Counted from the first letter of the stretch, positions 13,141 through 21,540 are shown. The stretch: 64,000 bases of DNA from Streptomyces sp. NRRL S-31 (GCF_000718775.1 NZ_JOCB01000021.1:1-64000), one strand, 5' to 3'. The notes: generated by a model from the letters alone, not told the origin. A program made the numbers and translations.

Positions 13141-13857
13141 GTGACGCGTCTGAGGGGCGGAGCGGTCACCGCGGTGGCCCTGCTGGCCGTCGTGACCGGC
13201 TGTACGGCCGAGCAGACCGACGGGGCCGCCGGGCCGGAACGGACCGGGGGCGGGGGAGCGGCGCTGGCCGCCGCCGACTCACTGACCGTCAAGGGGCGGG
13301 CGCCGAAGACCGGTTACTCCCGGGAGCGGTTCGGCACCGCCTGGGCGGACACCGACTCCAACTCCTGCGACACCCGCGACGACATACTCAAGCGTGACCT
13401 GAAGAACGTGCGGTTCACCGGCGGCACCTGCAAGGTCTCCTCCGGTCTGCTGGACCCCGACCCCTACTCCGGCAAGGAGATCAGCTACCGGCGGGGCCGC
13501 AGCCAGGTCGACATCGACCACGTCGTGGCCCTCTCCGACGCCTGGCAGAAGGGCGCCAAGTACTGGGCCCCCAGCAAGCGCATCGCCCTCGCCAACGATC
13601 CGCTCAACCTCATCGCGGTCGACGCGAGCACCAACCGCGGCAAGGGGGACGGCGACGCGGCCACCTGGCTGCCGCCCGACAAGGCGTACCGGTGCCCCTA
13701 CGTCGCGGCGCAGGTCGCGGTCAAGAAGAAGTACGGCCTGTGGGTCACCACCGCCGAGCGGTCGGCGATGAAGAAGGTCCTCGCCGGCTGCCCGGACCAG
13801 AAACTCCCCAGTGGCGGCAATCCGACCAAGGCACCCGAGCGCTTCCGGGCCCGGTGA
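13141..13857 (+). CDS. Secreted lipoprotein HNH endonuclease (DUF1524/GmrSD C-terminal type)
   Basis: 238 residues from GTG 13141, preceded by AAGGGGG. The N-terminus has a basic start, a hydrophobic stretch (AVTAVALLAVV) and lipobox VTGC (Cys about residue 20), so export and lipid anchoring are expected. The HNH core reads DIDHVVALSDAW (metal-binding DxDH), then NDPLNLIAVDASTNRGKGD with the conserved Asn, and ends with a Cys pair (CPYVAAQ, CPDQ). Homologues are annotated as HNH endonuclease family protein. An extracellular nuclease role is inferred from the export signal. The gene stands alone; its stop codon lies inside the hairpin at 13853-13891. Confidence 0.88.
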   Translation: MTRLRGGAVTAVALLAVVTGCTAEQTDGAAGPERTGGGGAALAAADSLTVKGRAPKTGYSRERFGTAWADTDSNSCDTRDDILKRDLKNVRFTGGTCKVSSGLLDPDPYSGKEISYRRGRSQVDIDHVVALSDAWQKGAKYWAPSKRIALANDPLNLIAVDASTNRGKGDGDAATWLPPDKAYRCPYVAAQVAVKKKYGLWVTTAERSAMKKVLAGCPDQKLPSGGNPTKAPERFRAR

Positions 13858-13891
13858 CGCGCCCCGGCCGGCGGAGCCGGTGCGCGTCACC
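13853..13891. terminator. Bidirectional terminator between converging genes
   Basis: GGTGACGCGC (13853-13862) pairs with GCGCGTCACC (13882-13891). An inner CCGGC/GCCGG hairpin nests inside. The left arm overlaps the TGA of the HNH gene and the element faces the lipoprotein gene ending at 13939. Confidence 0.65.
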
Positions 13892-13938
13892 GCCCCGCCG
13901 GGCGGCGCCACCGCCGACTCCGTCGCCCCGGTCCCGGG

Positions 13939-14697
13939 TCAGCCGTCCAGCGCGTCCAGGTCGATGATCTTCCCCGTCGGCTTGGTCGCGGGGACCGGAC
14001 GGCCGTAGTCGGTGAAGCTCAGGTGCTCCGGCTCCTTGGCGCCGGACGCGCTGTCGACCCGCAGCAGGTACGGCTTGCCCTCGGTTGCCACGTACGCCGT
14101 GTAGCGGTCCTTGCCGTCCTTCTCGTGCAGGACGATCGCGGGCGTACCGTCGACCTCCGTGGTCTTCCCGCGGGTGGTGGCCGACGAGTCGTCGCCGCTC
14201 ACGTCACCGAGCACCGAGTCCAGGTCGCAGAAGCTCGCGATGTCCTTGGCGTCCTGGCCCTTCACGGCCATCCTGGTCCACTTCCCGGCGAGCATCGCCA
14301 CGGCCGCGTCCGTGTCCTCCTTGGACTCGCCCTCGCTCTGTGCGCGCAGGAACGCCTCGTCGTACTTCATGTAGACGCTGCTGCCGGTCCGGATCAGATC
14401 CGCCTTGCCCTGGCCGCCCATGCTCATCGTGCCGGCGCACTCGCCCTCGTGGTTGAGCGCCATGTCGATGTCGACGGTGCCCTTGCTCTCGTCGTCGGTG
14501 ATCCGGCCCTTCATCCGCACCGACGAGGCACCCGTGGTGGCCTTCAAGGCGCGCTCGGCGATCCGGCCGCCGCTCAGCCCGGCGAACGGCCCCTTCGGCT
14601 TGCTGTCGGCCGTGTCCTGCCCCGACTGGCAGCCGGTGGTGAGCCCCGCCGTGGCCACGGCGGCGAGACAGAGGGCGGCAAGAGCGGTACGACGCAT
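13939..14697 (-). CDS. Conserved actinobacterial lipoprotein (LppX/LprG-like fold suspected)
   Basis: 252 residues from ATG 14697 with AAGGAA five bases upstream. The signal sequence MRRTALAALCLAAVATAGLTTGC ends in a lipobox, giving a lipidated Cys at position 23. The mature part contains phrases such as GASSVRMKGRITDD, VDIDMALNHEGECAGTMSMGGQGKADLIRTGSSVYMKYDEAF and GTPAIVLHEKDGKDRYTAYVATEGKPYLLRV. That alternation of short beta strands fits the LppX/LprG-like lipid-binding family common in Streptomyces. The fold is inferred from pattern only. It is followed on the same strand, upstream, by the duplicated-domain protein at 14826-15518, with a G-rich spacer between them. Confidence 0.82.
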   Translation of the reverse strand: MRRTALAALCLAAVATAGLTTGCQSGQDTADSKPKGPFAGLSGGRIAERALKATTGASSVRMKGRITDDESKGTVDIDMALNHEGECAGTMSMGGQGKADLIRTGSSVYMKYDEAFLRAQSEGESKEDTDAAVAMLAGKWTRMAVKGQDAKDIASFCDLDSVLGDVSGDDSSATTRGKTTEVDGTPAIVLHEKDGKDRYTAYVATEGKPYLLRVDSASGAKEPEHLSFTDYGRPVPATKPTGKIIDLDALDG

Positions 14698-14721
14698 GAC
14701 GGTTCCTTGCTGGAAGAGGTG

Positions 14722-14775
14722 ACGAGTGTGGGGGTGGGTGGGGTGATGGGTGTGGGGGGTGGGCGGGGTGGAGCG
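14722..14775 (+). other. G-run-rich spacer upstream of the lipoprotein gene
   Basis: The plus strand carries successive runs GGGGG, GGG, GGGG, GGG, GGGGGG, GGG and GGGG separated by one to four bases. These could form a G-quadruplex on the strand complementary to the lipoprotein template. The run lies in the 5' region of the lipoprotein gene (start 14697). Confidence 0.5.
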
Positions 14776-14825
14776 CGCTGCCGTCCCGGTGTGGGGAGCC
14801 CCCGCCCCGGGGCGGATCGGAAGGG

Positions 14826-15518
14826 TCAGGCCTTCTTCCAGTCGCCGCAGTCGTTCGTCTTGAAGTAGGCGTCCGACGGGCTGATGGTGACGACGGCCGT
14901 GCCGGTGACGTTGTTGTTGGCGATGATCGAGCCCAGCCCGTGGTCGGCGTCCTTCGTGCGCTCCCAGTAGCAGGAGTCGCCGCCTCCGGTGGACTTGTAG
15001 GTGCCCGGCGCGATGTCCGTGCCGACCTTGAACATGCCTCCGTCGCCGTCCATCGAGGTGGCGGGCGTGCCCTTGGCCTTGGGGTCCACGGCCTCCCAGT
15101 CCTCGCAGCCGGTGGACTTGAACAGCTTGTCGGTGGCCTTGACGGTCACATAGCTGGTGCCGCTGACGTTGTCGTTGGCCAGCAGGGAGTCCATCTCGCC
15201 CGAGGCGTCCTTGGCGCGCTCCCAGTAGCACATGCCGTCGGTGTTGCCGGTCGTGCGGTACGTCCCCGGCCGCACGTCCGAGCCGACTTGGTATTCGCCG
15301 TCGCCGCCGAAGGCCGCCTTCTTCTCCTCGGCCGCCTTCCTGCCCCCGGGCTGTCCGGTGCCGCCGGATCCACCGGCCTTGTGACCGGCCGACGCCGACG
15401 CCCCCTTGTCGCCGCCGGAACCGCCGTCCTTGCCGTCACTGCCGGCGTTCGCGGACACGGCACCGATGATGGCGATCCCGACGACGGCGCCGACCACGAC
15501 CTTGGCCTTCATGCCCAT
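14826..15518 (-). CDS. Exported protein with a duplicated ~70-residue domain
   Basis: 230 residues from ATG 15518 (GGAGGA seven bases upstream; a second ATG at 15512 is possible). The N-terminus MGMKAKVVVGAVVGIAIIGAVSANAG is a signal peptide or anchor, followed by a Gly/Ser/Lys-rich linker. Two similar domains then follow, each reading G-Y-x-V-G-x-D-(V/I)-x-P-G-T-Y-x-(T/S)-T-G, CYWER(A/T)KDA, (L/I)(L/I)AN(D/N)NV(T/S)GT, a Val/Thr strand, and a terminal C-(E/G)-D-W. Conserved Cys pairs suggest one disulfide per copy. I do not know a function; the pattern resembles repeats in actinobacterial secreted hypothetical proteins. It is divergent from the methylase gene. Confidence 0.82.
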   Translation of the reverse strand: MGMKAKVVVGAVVGIAIIGAVSANAGSDGKDGGSGGDKGASASAGHKAGGSGGTGQPGGRKAAEEKKAAFGGDGEYQVGSDVRPGTYRTTGNTDGMCYWERAKDASGEMDSLLANDNVSGTSYVTVKATDKLFKSTGCEDWEAVDPKAKGTPATSMDGDGGMFKVGTDIAPGTYKSTGGGDSCYWERTKDADHGLGSIIANNNVTGTAVVTISPSDAYFKTNDCGDWKKA

Positions 15519-15707
15519 GGCGAAATCCTCCCCGAATGCGGCGGCCTCCCCCTCCGGTGACCGCTCGTTCGCTGGGTCAATAAGACCAGAGTCTGTGAAC
15601 CGAGTCAACGGTGTGAAGGGATGCAGTCGTGTGCACGCTCGTGAATGACGGTCTGTCGTGTACGCCGGTATGCTCGGTGCACACACGGGACGAGGGGAGC
15701 GGGGCCG

Positions 15708-17942
15708 GTGCAGGACAACGCGACAGAGGTGACCGCGGCCGGTATCGCGCGGCTCGCCGGGGTGGGCCGCGCCGCCGTCAGCAACTGGCGCCGTCGGCAC
15801 GCCGACTTCCCCAGGCCGGTGGGCGGTACCGAGACCAGCCCGTCCTTCGCGCTCGCCGAGGTCGAGGGGTGGCTGCGCAAGCAGGGGAAACTCGCCGAGG
15901 TGCCACTGCGCGAACGGGTCTGGCAGCAGCTCGCCGGTCATCCGGAAGGCCCGCTGACGGCCCTGGTGCACACCGGCTGCGCGCTGCTGCTGATCCATGA
16001 GCGTCCCACCGTCTGGCTCGACGCGAGTGCCGGCTCCGACGCCCGGCTGGCCGCGATGCTGCCCGGTGCGCTGGGTCAGGTGCTGGCCGCGCGCTTCGGT
16101 GGCGGCGGGCCGTTGGACACCGAGCACGGTGTGAACTCATCATCGACGCGGCCGACTGTGAACACTCCGCCGACAGTTCACACCGCATCCGACGTTCACG
16201 CCACGTCGATCACCGGCACGCCGGTCACTACCTGCGCAGCAGCCAACGCAGCACCGCGAGCCACGGCGGACACAAAAGCCACTCCCACCGCGCCCGCACT
16301 CCGCACCCCCACCGGCCCCCAGCTCCTCCCCTCCGTCCCCCTCCTGCGCGGCGCCGCCGAACTGGCCGCCGAGGTCGGGGCGCGGCAGGCGTTCGAGTTC
16401 CTGCTGGGCCGGCAGCTGGACGCCAACCCCCGCCAGTACACGCTCACCCCGGCCGAGCTGGCCGGTCTCATGGCGGACCTGGCCGGCCCGGCCCGCACCG
16501 TCCTGGACCCGGCCTGCGGCACCGGCGCCCTGCTGCGCGCCGTCGACGCCCGCCCCGAACAGGAGCTGCACGCCCAGGACAGCGCCCCGGACCTCGCCGC
16601 GCTCAGCGCGCTGCGGCTGGCCCTGCACGGCCGGGCCACCGTGCGCGCCGCCGTCGGCGACACCCTGCGCGCCGACGCCCATCCCGGGCTGCGCGTGGAC
16701 GCGGTGCTGTGCCATCCGCCGTTCAACGAGCGCAACTGGGGCCATGACGAACTCGCCTACGACCCCCGCTGGGAGTACGGCTTCCCGGCGCGTACCGAGT
16801 CCGAGCTGGCGTGGGTGCAGCACGCGCTGGCCCGGCTGACCGACGGCGGCACCGCCGTACTGCTCATGCCGCCGGCCGTCGCCTCCCGGCGTTCCGGGCG
16901 CCGCATCCGCGCCGACCTGCTGCGACGGGGCGCGCTGCGGGCCGTGGTCGCGCTGCCGGTGGGTGCGGCGCCGCCGTACAACATCCCGCTGCACCTGTGG
17001 GTGCTGCGCCGGCCGGACCGGACGCCGGCGTCGCCCGAGGTGCTGCTCGTGGACACGGGCCGGTTCGCCGGAGAGGGGCGGGGCGGTCCCGACTGGGCGG
17101 CGGTCCGGGAGGGCGTACTGGACGCCTGGCGCGCGTTCGCGCGCGCGGGGCGGCTGGCGGAGCGGCCGGGGCTCGCCCGGTCCGTGCCGGTCATCGACCT
17201 GCTCGACGACGACGTGGACTTCGCGCCCGCGCGCCACCTGCCGCCGCCCGCGGTGGCCGACGGCGCGGAGCAGCTCACGCAGGTGCGTGAGCGTCTGGGC
17301 GCGACCCTGCGGCTGACCGCCGACCTCACCCCGCCGCCCGCCGACCCGGCACCGCCCGTGCGCTGGCCGCTCACCACCGTCGGCGAACTCGCGCGCGGGG
17401 GCGCGCTGGTGATGCGGACCGGCGGGAACGGCGGCCACGCGCGCGTGCCGGTGCTCACCGACCACGACGTGCTCGCCGGAACGGCACCCTCCGGCACGCT
17501 GCCGGAGAGCGAGGAGGAGGCCGTCCTGACCGAGCCGGGCGACGTCGTCGTACCGGTGCTCGGAGGGGGCTCGGTGGCACGGGTGGTCGACGAGGCGACG
17601 CGGGGCGCCGCCCTGGGGCGCAACCTGGTCCTCCTGCGCCCCGACCGCACCGCGCTCGACCCGTGGTTCCTCGCCGGGTTCCTGCGCGGCACCGCCAACA
17701 ACCGGCAGGCCAGCAGCTATGCCTCCACGGCGACCCGCCTGGACGTGCGCCGGCTGCACCTGCCCCGGCTCCCGCTGGAGGAACAGCGGCGCTACGGCGA
17801 GCGGTTCCGCGCACTCGACGAGTTCGAGCGGGCCCTCCGGCACGCGAGCCGGCTCGGGGAACAGCTGGTGCGCGGGATGTACGACGGCCTCACCGACGGC
17901 ACGGTGGCCCCGAACCGACCCGGGCCCGTCCCGGACCGGTGA
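15708..17942 (+). CDS. Single-chain N6-adenine DNA methylase with N-terminal HTH and HsdS-like C-terminus
   Basis: 744 residues from GTG 15708, with GAGGGGAGC just upstream. Residues 1-55 look like a small HTH (TAAGIARLAGVGRAAVSNWRRRHADFP). A Thr/Ala-rich linker covers ~140-205. The methylase core has SAM motif I VLDPACGTG (265-273) and motif IV as CHPPF (335-339), where the usual first residue is Asn or Asp. From ~560 the sequence turns HsdS-like (WPLTTVGELARGG, DPWFLAGFLRGTANNRQ, LHLPRLPLEEQRRYGERFRAL), so recognition and modification functions appear fused. There is no restriction subunit nearby, so this is an orphan. Similar proteins occur widely in Streptomyces. The His in motif IV makes catalysis uncertain; a DNA-binding regulatory role is an alternative. 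Confidence 0.85.
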   Translation: MQDNATEVTAAGIARLAGVGRAAVSNWRRRHADFPRPVGGTETSPSFALAEVEGWLRKQGKLAEVPLRERVWQQLAGHPEGPLTALVHTGCALLLIHERPTVWLDASAGSDARLAAMLPGALGQVLAARFGGGGPLDTEHGVNSSSTRPTVNTPPTVHTASDVHATSITGTPVTTCAAANAAPRATADTKATPTAPALRTPTGPQLLPSVPLLRGAAELAAEVGARQAFEFLLGRQLDANPRQYTLTPAELAGLMADLAGPARTVLDPACGTGALLRAVDARPEQELHAQDSAPDLAALSALRLALHGRATVRAAVGDTLRADAHPGLRVDAVLCHPPFNERNWGHDELAYDPRWEYGFPARTESELAWVQHALARLTDGGTAVLLMPPAVASRRSGRRIRADLLRRGALRAVVALPVGAAPPYNIPLHLWVLRRPDRTPASPEVLLVDTGRFAGEGRGGPDWAAVREGVLDAWRAFARAGRLAERPGLARSVPVIDLLDDDVDFAPARHLPPPAVADGAEQLTQVRERLGATLRLTADLTPPPADPAPPVRWPLTTVGELARGGALVMRTGGNGGHARVPVLTDHDVLAGTAPSGTLPESEEEAVLTEPGDVVVPVLGGGSVARVVDEATRGAALGRNLVLLRPDRTALDPWFLAGFLRGTANNRQASSYASTATRLDVRRLHLPRLPLEEQRRYGERFRALDEFERALRHASRLGEQLVRGMYDGLTDGTVAPNRPGPVPDR

Positions 17943-18086
17943 ACCGGACAACGGTTCGGTACAAGTCGGACCGCTTGTCCCTGCCGGGCCATATGCTCGA
18001 TGCGACGATCGCACGTCCGGTGCCGTCCGCCCCCGCGGACCGTGCCGGGCGGACGGGCACGCCCACTCCCAGGACCAGGAGCAGCC

Positions 18087-18647
18087 ATGCAAGGCCACGG
18101 CTACGGACAGCCGGTGCAGCCGCCGCCGCACACCGCGTGGCTGGTTCTCCTGCGTGTGCTGTTCGTGGCGGTCGGCATCCTCTCCATCGGGTTCCTGGCC
18201 TGGGTGATGCTGCTGCGGCTGGCGGCCGTCACGCGCCGGTCGCTGGACTGGGGGCTGTTCGTGGCGGTGCTGGCCGCCGACGTCCTCAGCATCACGCTGC
18301 TGGCGTCCGAGCCCGGCGACGAGATCCACACCACCGGCGGCTACGTCGGCCTCACACTGCTGCTCTGCACGCTCGTGGGCACGATCGCGTACTACCTCGC
18401 CGCGGACATCCGGCACTTCCTGGTGCGCAAGCAGGGCTACCAGGCGCCGAACCCGGCCGCGGCGTACGGCTACCCGGCCACCGCGGCACCGTACGGCGCG
18501 ACGACCGTGCCGGTCCCGCCTGTCCCGCAGGTGTCGCCGGTCCCGCAGGCGTCGTCGCCGGTCACGCCGCACACCCCGCCCCCGGTACCCCACCCGCCCG
18601 TGCCCCAGCCCCTGCGCAAGCAGGACGGCCTTGAGGGCGGACGGTGA
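18087..18647 (+). CDS. Small membrane protein coupled to the Ser/Thr kinase
   Basis: 186 residues from ATG 18087 with AGGAG upstream. Three hydrophobic segments are visible: LVLLRVLFVAVGILSIGFLAWVMLL, WGLFVAVLAADVLSITLLA and VGLTLLLCTLVGTIAYYLAA. They are followed by a Pro/Ala/Tyr-rich cytoplasmic-type tail with repeated VPPVPQVSPVPQ units. The stop overlaps the kinase start (GTGA, 18644-18647), so the two are co-translated. Proline-rich tails often bind signalling partners, which is suggestive here but unproven. I recognise no named family. Confidence 0.83.
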   Translation: MQGHGYGQPVQPPPHTAWLVLLRVLFVAVGILSIGFLAWVMLLRLAAVTRRSLDWGLFVAVLAADVLSITLLASEPGDEIHTTGGYVGLTLLLCTLVGTIAYYLAADIRHFLVRKQGYQAPNPAAAYGYPATAAPYGATTVPVPPVPQVSPVPQASSPVTPHTPPPVPHPPVPQPLRKQDGLEGGR

Positions 18648-20179
18648 CCGTGGCGACAGGGCGTGTCGTCGCCGACCGGTACGAACTGTCCACCCTGATC
18701 GGGCAGGGCGGCATGGGCCAGGTCTGGACGGCGTACGACCGGCGGCTCGACCGGCGCGTGGCGGTGAAGCTGCTGCGCCCCGACAAGGTGGCGGGCCAGG
18801 AGGCGGACGAGCTGCGCCGCCGGTTCCTGCGGGAGTGTCGGGTGACGGCGCAGGTGGACCACCCCGGTCTGGTGACGGTGCACGACGCGGGCAGCGAGGG
18901 CGAGGAACTGTTCCTCGTCATGCAGTACGTCGACGGCGCCGACCTCTCCGACCACCTCGCCGAACACGACCCGTACCCGTGGCAGTGGGCGGTGGCGGTG
19001 GCCGCGCAACTGTGCGCCGTGCTGAGCGCCGTGCACGCCGTGCCGATCGTGCACCGGGACCTGAAGCCGCGCAATGTGATGGTGAAGCAGGACGGCACGA
19101 TCACCGTCCTCGACCTGGGCGTGGCCTCGGTGATGGACACCGACACCACCCGGCTCACACACACCGGCTCCCCGATCGGTTCGCCCGCCTACATGGCGCC
19201 GGAGCAGGCGATGGGCGGCGCGGTCGGCCCGTACACCGACCTGTACGCGCTCGGCGTGCTGATGCACGAACTGCTCAGCGGCGAGGTGCCGTTCGCCGGC
19301 TCCACGGCGCTCGGCGTGTTGCACCGGCACCTGTACGAGCCGCCGCTGCCCGTGCGCCGGATCCGTCCCGAGGTGCCCGAGGCGCTGGAGACCCTGGTGC
19401 TGCGCCTGCTCGCCAAGGACCCGCAGCACCGGCCGGCGTCCGCGCAGGAGGTGTACGAGGACCTGGCGGGGCTGCTGCCCGCGCGCGGTACCCCCACCGG
19501 CGCACCCTTGGACCCCACGCGCCCCTTCCTGCGTCCGCACGCCCCCTGGCCGGACCGCGCGCGGACGCCCGCGCACCAGCCCGCCCCGGTCGCGCCGGCG
19601 CCGCAGGCGGCCGGGAAGCCCGATGTCGCCGCCGCCGTGGACGAGGTCAAACGCCTGCTGGGCGAGGGCCGCATCACACAGGCCGTGGACATCCTCGGGG
19701 CGATCCTGCCGGCCGCCGCCGAACAGCACGGCGAGCACTCCCCGGTCGTGCGCACCCTGCGCAAGCAGTACGCGGCCACGCTCATGGACGACGGCCAGTA
19801 CCGGCGCGCGCTGCCCGAACTGCGCCGGCTCGCCGACGAACGCGCCGCCGAGGCCGGACAGGCGGACCCGCAGTCGCTGCGCTACCGCTACGAGGCCGCG
19901 CAGTGCCTGGAGCAGCTCGGCGAACCGGCGGCGGCGCTCGCCGAGTACCGCGCGCTGCTGCCGTACTACGAGAACCAGTACGTCTCCGGGGACCCGCAGC
20001 TCGCGTACGAGGTGCGCCGGCGCATCGGCCAGTTGCTGCTCGCCCTCGGCGACCGGCCGGCGGCCCACGACACACTGGCGCGACTGGTCATGGACGTCGA
20101 GCGGTTGCACGGTCCCGGTCACCCGCTGGCGGTGGAGGTCCGGCGGACGCTCCAGTGGCTGGGGCAGGTGCGTGGCTAG
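18644..20179 (+). CDS. Cytosolic Hanks-type serine/threonine protein kinase with TPR-like C-terminus
   Basis: 511 residues. The kinase domain has glycine loop GQGGMGQVW (20-28), Lys42 in VAVKLL, catalytic loop HRDLKPRN (137-144), DLG in place of DFG (157-159) and APE (185-187). Catalytic residues are complete, so it should be active. No transmembrane helix or PASTA repeats are present, unlike PknB. After a Pro-rich linker (~265-330) comes a helical region (residues ~330-505) with TPR-like periodicity (VKRLLGEGRITQAVDILGAILP, EQLGEPAAALAEYRALLPYYE). This was likely built for partner binding. It is translated from an overlap with the membrane protein upstream, which may tether it or be a substrate. 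Confidence 0.92.
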   Translation: MTVATGRVVADRYELSTLIGQGGMGQVWTAYDRRLDRRVAVKLLRPDKVAGQEADELRRRFLRECRVTAQVDHPGLVTVHDAGSEGEELFLVMQYVDGADLSDHLAEHDPYPWQWAVAVAAQLCAVLSAVHAVPIVHRDLKPRNVMVKQDGTITVLDLGVASVMDTDTTRLTHTGSPIGSPAYMAPEQAMGGAVGPYTDLYALGVLMHELLSGEVPFAGSTALGVLHRHLYEPPLPVRRIRPEVPEALETLVLRLLAKDPQHRPASAQEVYEDLAGLLPARGTPTGAPLDPTRPFLRPHAPWPDRARTPAHQPAPVAPAPQAAGKPDVAAAVDEVKRLLGEGRITQAVDILGAILPAAAEQHGEHSPVVRTLRKQYAATLMDDGQYRRALPELRRLADERAAEAGQADPQSLRYRYEAAQCLEQLGEPAAALAEYRALLPYYENQYVSGDPQLAYEVRRRIGQLLLALGDRPAAHDTLARLVMDVERLHGPGHPLAVEVRRTLQWLGQVRG

Positions 20180-20278
20180 GCCGCACGGATGTGCCTCCTC
20201 CTGGGAGGATCTTGAGCACTACAGGGGCGGCTGTTTCCCGGCAGCGGACCCGGCGCTCGATACCTTGCGGTTCTTTTT

Positions 20279-20385
20279 CGCCGGACACGTCCCGGAAGGA
20301 CACGCTTCGCCGGACACGTTCCCGGCGGCCGTTTCCGGGTTCGGCAGGCATTTTCGCGTTCCGTACGCACGGTTCGGTACGCACG
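20279..20385 (+). repeat. Short direct repeats in the kinase downstream region
   Basis: CGCCGGACACGT(T)CCCGG occurs twice (beginning near 20279 and 20308), and GTACGCACGG twice (near 20363 and 20378). The 20180-20397 segment contains no convincing gene and looks degenerate, adjoining the decayed ORF. Confidence 0.5.
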
Positions 20386-20397
20386 GGGTGCACCTCC

Positions 20398-20632
20398 GTG
20401 CGCGACGAGGCCCTGGGCGCGAAGGACGCCGCCGACGCCGAGGCCAAGGCGTCCGCGCTCGGCATGAAGGCGGGCAGCCACGACGACCGCGGACTGGTCG
20501 TGGGGCTCCACTCAGTTCACCGGTCACAGCCGCGCCCACCAGTACATGGTCAACAGCAAGGAGTCGCACGGCGGTGTCACGCCGACCGTCGACCGGGACG
20601 CCTGGGACGCGCCGGTGGCGATCATCGGCTGA
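20398..20632 (+). pseudogene. Decayed or frameshifted short ORF, family not recognised
   Basis: From about 20398 one frame reads VRDEALGAKDAADAEAKASA with coding-like composition to GLHS (~20510). A second frame then reads QFTGHSRAHQYMVNSKESHG and VDRDAWDAPVAIIG to a TGA at 20632. The interval is 235 bases, one more than a multiple of three, so a single extra base near 20505-20512 would join the halves. No start codon with a ribosome site was found. It is probably the C-terminal remnant of a gene; I cannot name it. Confidence 0.5.
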
Positions 20633-20649
20633 CCCGGCCGCCCGCCGGG
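20633..20649 (+). terminator. Small hairpin after the decayed ORF
   Basis: CCCGGC (20633-20638) and GCCGGG (20644-20649) with a five-base loop directly follow the TGA. No T run. Confidence 0.4.
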
Positions 20650-20830
20650 AGCGGCGCGGCGGTGCCCGAAGAGCGCGTGAATCGTTGGTCGAATGGGTTG
20701 GCCGCAGCCTGCCCACTGCCTACCATCGATCACCGCAAGACTCGGTGCGCCCGCCCGTCGCCCGACCAGCACCCCTGGCGGAGGCGCTGGCGCGCCGCAC
20801 CTGTCGTTGCAATCTCCTCGGGAGGTTTCC

Positions 20831-21493
20831 TTGCACCGCCGCCGCCGCCGTCGCACCGCGCTCGTCCTCACCGCCGCGATCGCCGCCGCGGCACCCTTGC
20901 TGACCGCCTGCGGAAGCGACGCGCACCCCGGTGCCGCGGCCGTCGTCGGCGGGCAGCGGATCACCGTCGCCCAGCTGGAGAACCGGGTCGACGAGGTCCG
21001 CCGGGCGCAGCGGGCCGCGGTGCCGGACGAGACGCAGTACCAGCAGGTCGTCTCCTCCACCAGCAGCCTCACCCGCGACACCCTGCACAACATGGTGCTC
21101 GACCGGGTGCTGCACCGCGCCGCCCGCGACCAGGCCGTCACGGTCACCCGCAAGGAGATCCAGCAGATGCGCGCGGGCCTGGAGCAGCAGACCGGTGGCG
21201 GCAAGGGACTGGAGACCGCCTGGCTCCAGAAGTACGGCATCGCCCCGGCCCGCCTCGACGACAACCTGCGCCTCCAGCTGGAGGCGCAGAAGCTCGCCGC
21301 GAAGCTCGGCACCGACACCAGCCGGCCCGCCTTCTGGCAGGCCCTGTCCAAGGCGTCCGCGGAGCTGCACGTCGACCTCAATCCCCGCTACGGCTCGTGG
21401 GACGTGCAGAAGAGCAGCCGGGTGGACACCGGCACGCCGTGGGTGCGGGAGGCCACCGCCACCACGACGGGCGGCCAGCCGCTGACGACCTAG
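20831..21493 (+). CDS. SurA N-terminal-domain lipoprotein (periplasm-side chaperone-like)
   Basis: 220 residues from TTG 20831, chosen because GGGAGG lies five bases upstream and the next codons give a perfect lipoprotein signal (HRRRRRRTALVLTAAIAAAAPLLTAC). The mature protein begins CGSDAHPGAAAVVGGQRITVAQLENRVDEVR, the SurA_N pattern. It continues with helices rich in Arg/Gln (MVLDRVLHRAARDQAVTVTRKEIQQMRAGLEQQ). The PPIase parvulin domain is absent, as in other actinobacterial members, so a holdase or lipoprotein-quality role is inferred. It sits ~95 bases before mazG, as in other Streptomyces. Confidence 0.87.
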   Translation: MHRRRRRRTALVLTAAIAAAAPLLTACGSDAHPGAAAVVGGQRITVAQLENRVDEVRRAQRAAVPDETQYQQVVSSTSSLTRDTLHNMVLDRVLHRAARDQAVTVTRKEIQQMRAGLEQQTGGGKGLETAWLQKYGIAPARLDDNLRLQLEAQKLAAKLGTDTSRPAFWQALSKASAELHVDLNPRYGSWDVQKSSRVDTGTPWVREATATTTGGQPLTT

Positions 21494-21540
21494 TCCGTCA
21501 TACGATCACCTGATCACGCGATCACACGTTCTCCCGGCCC

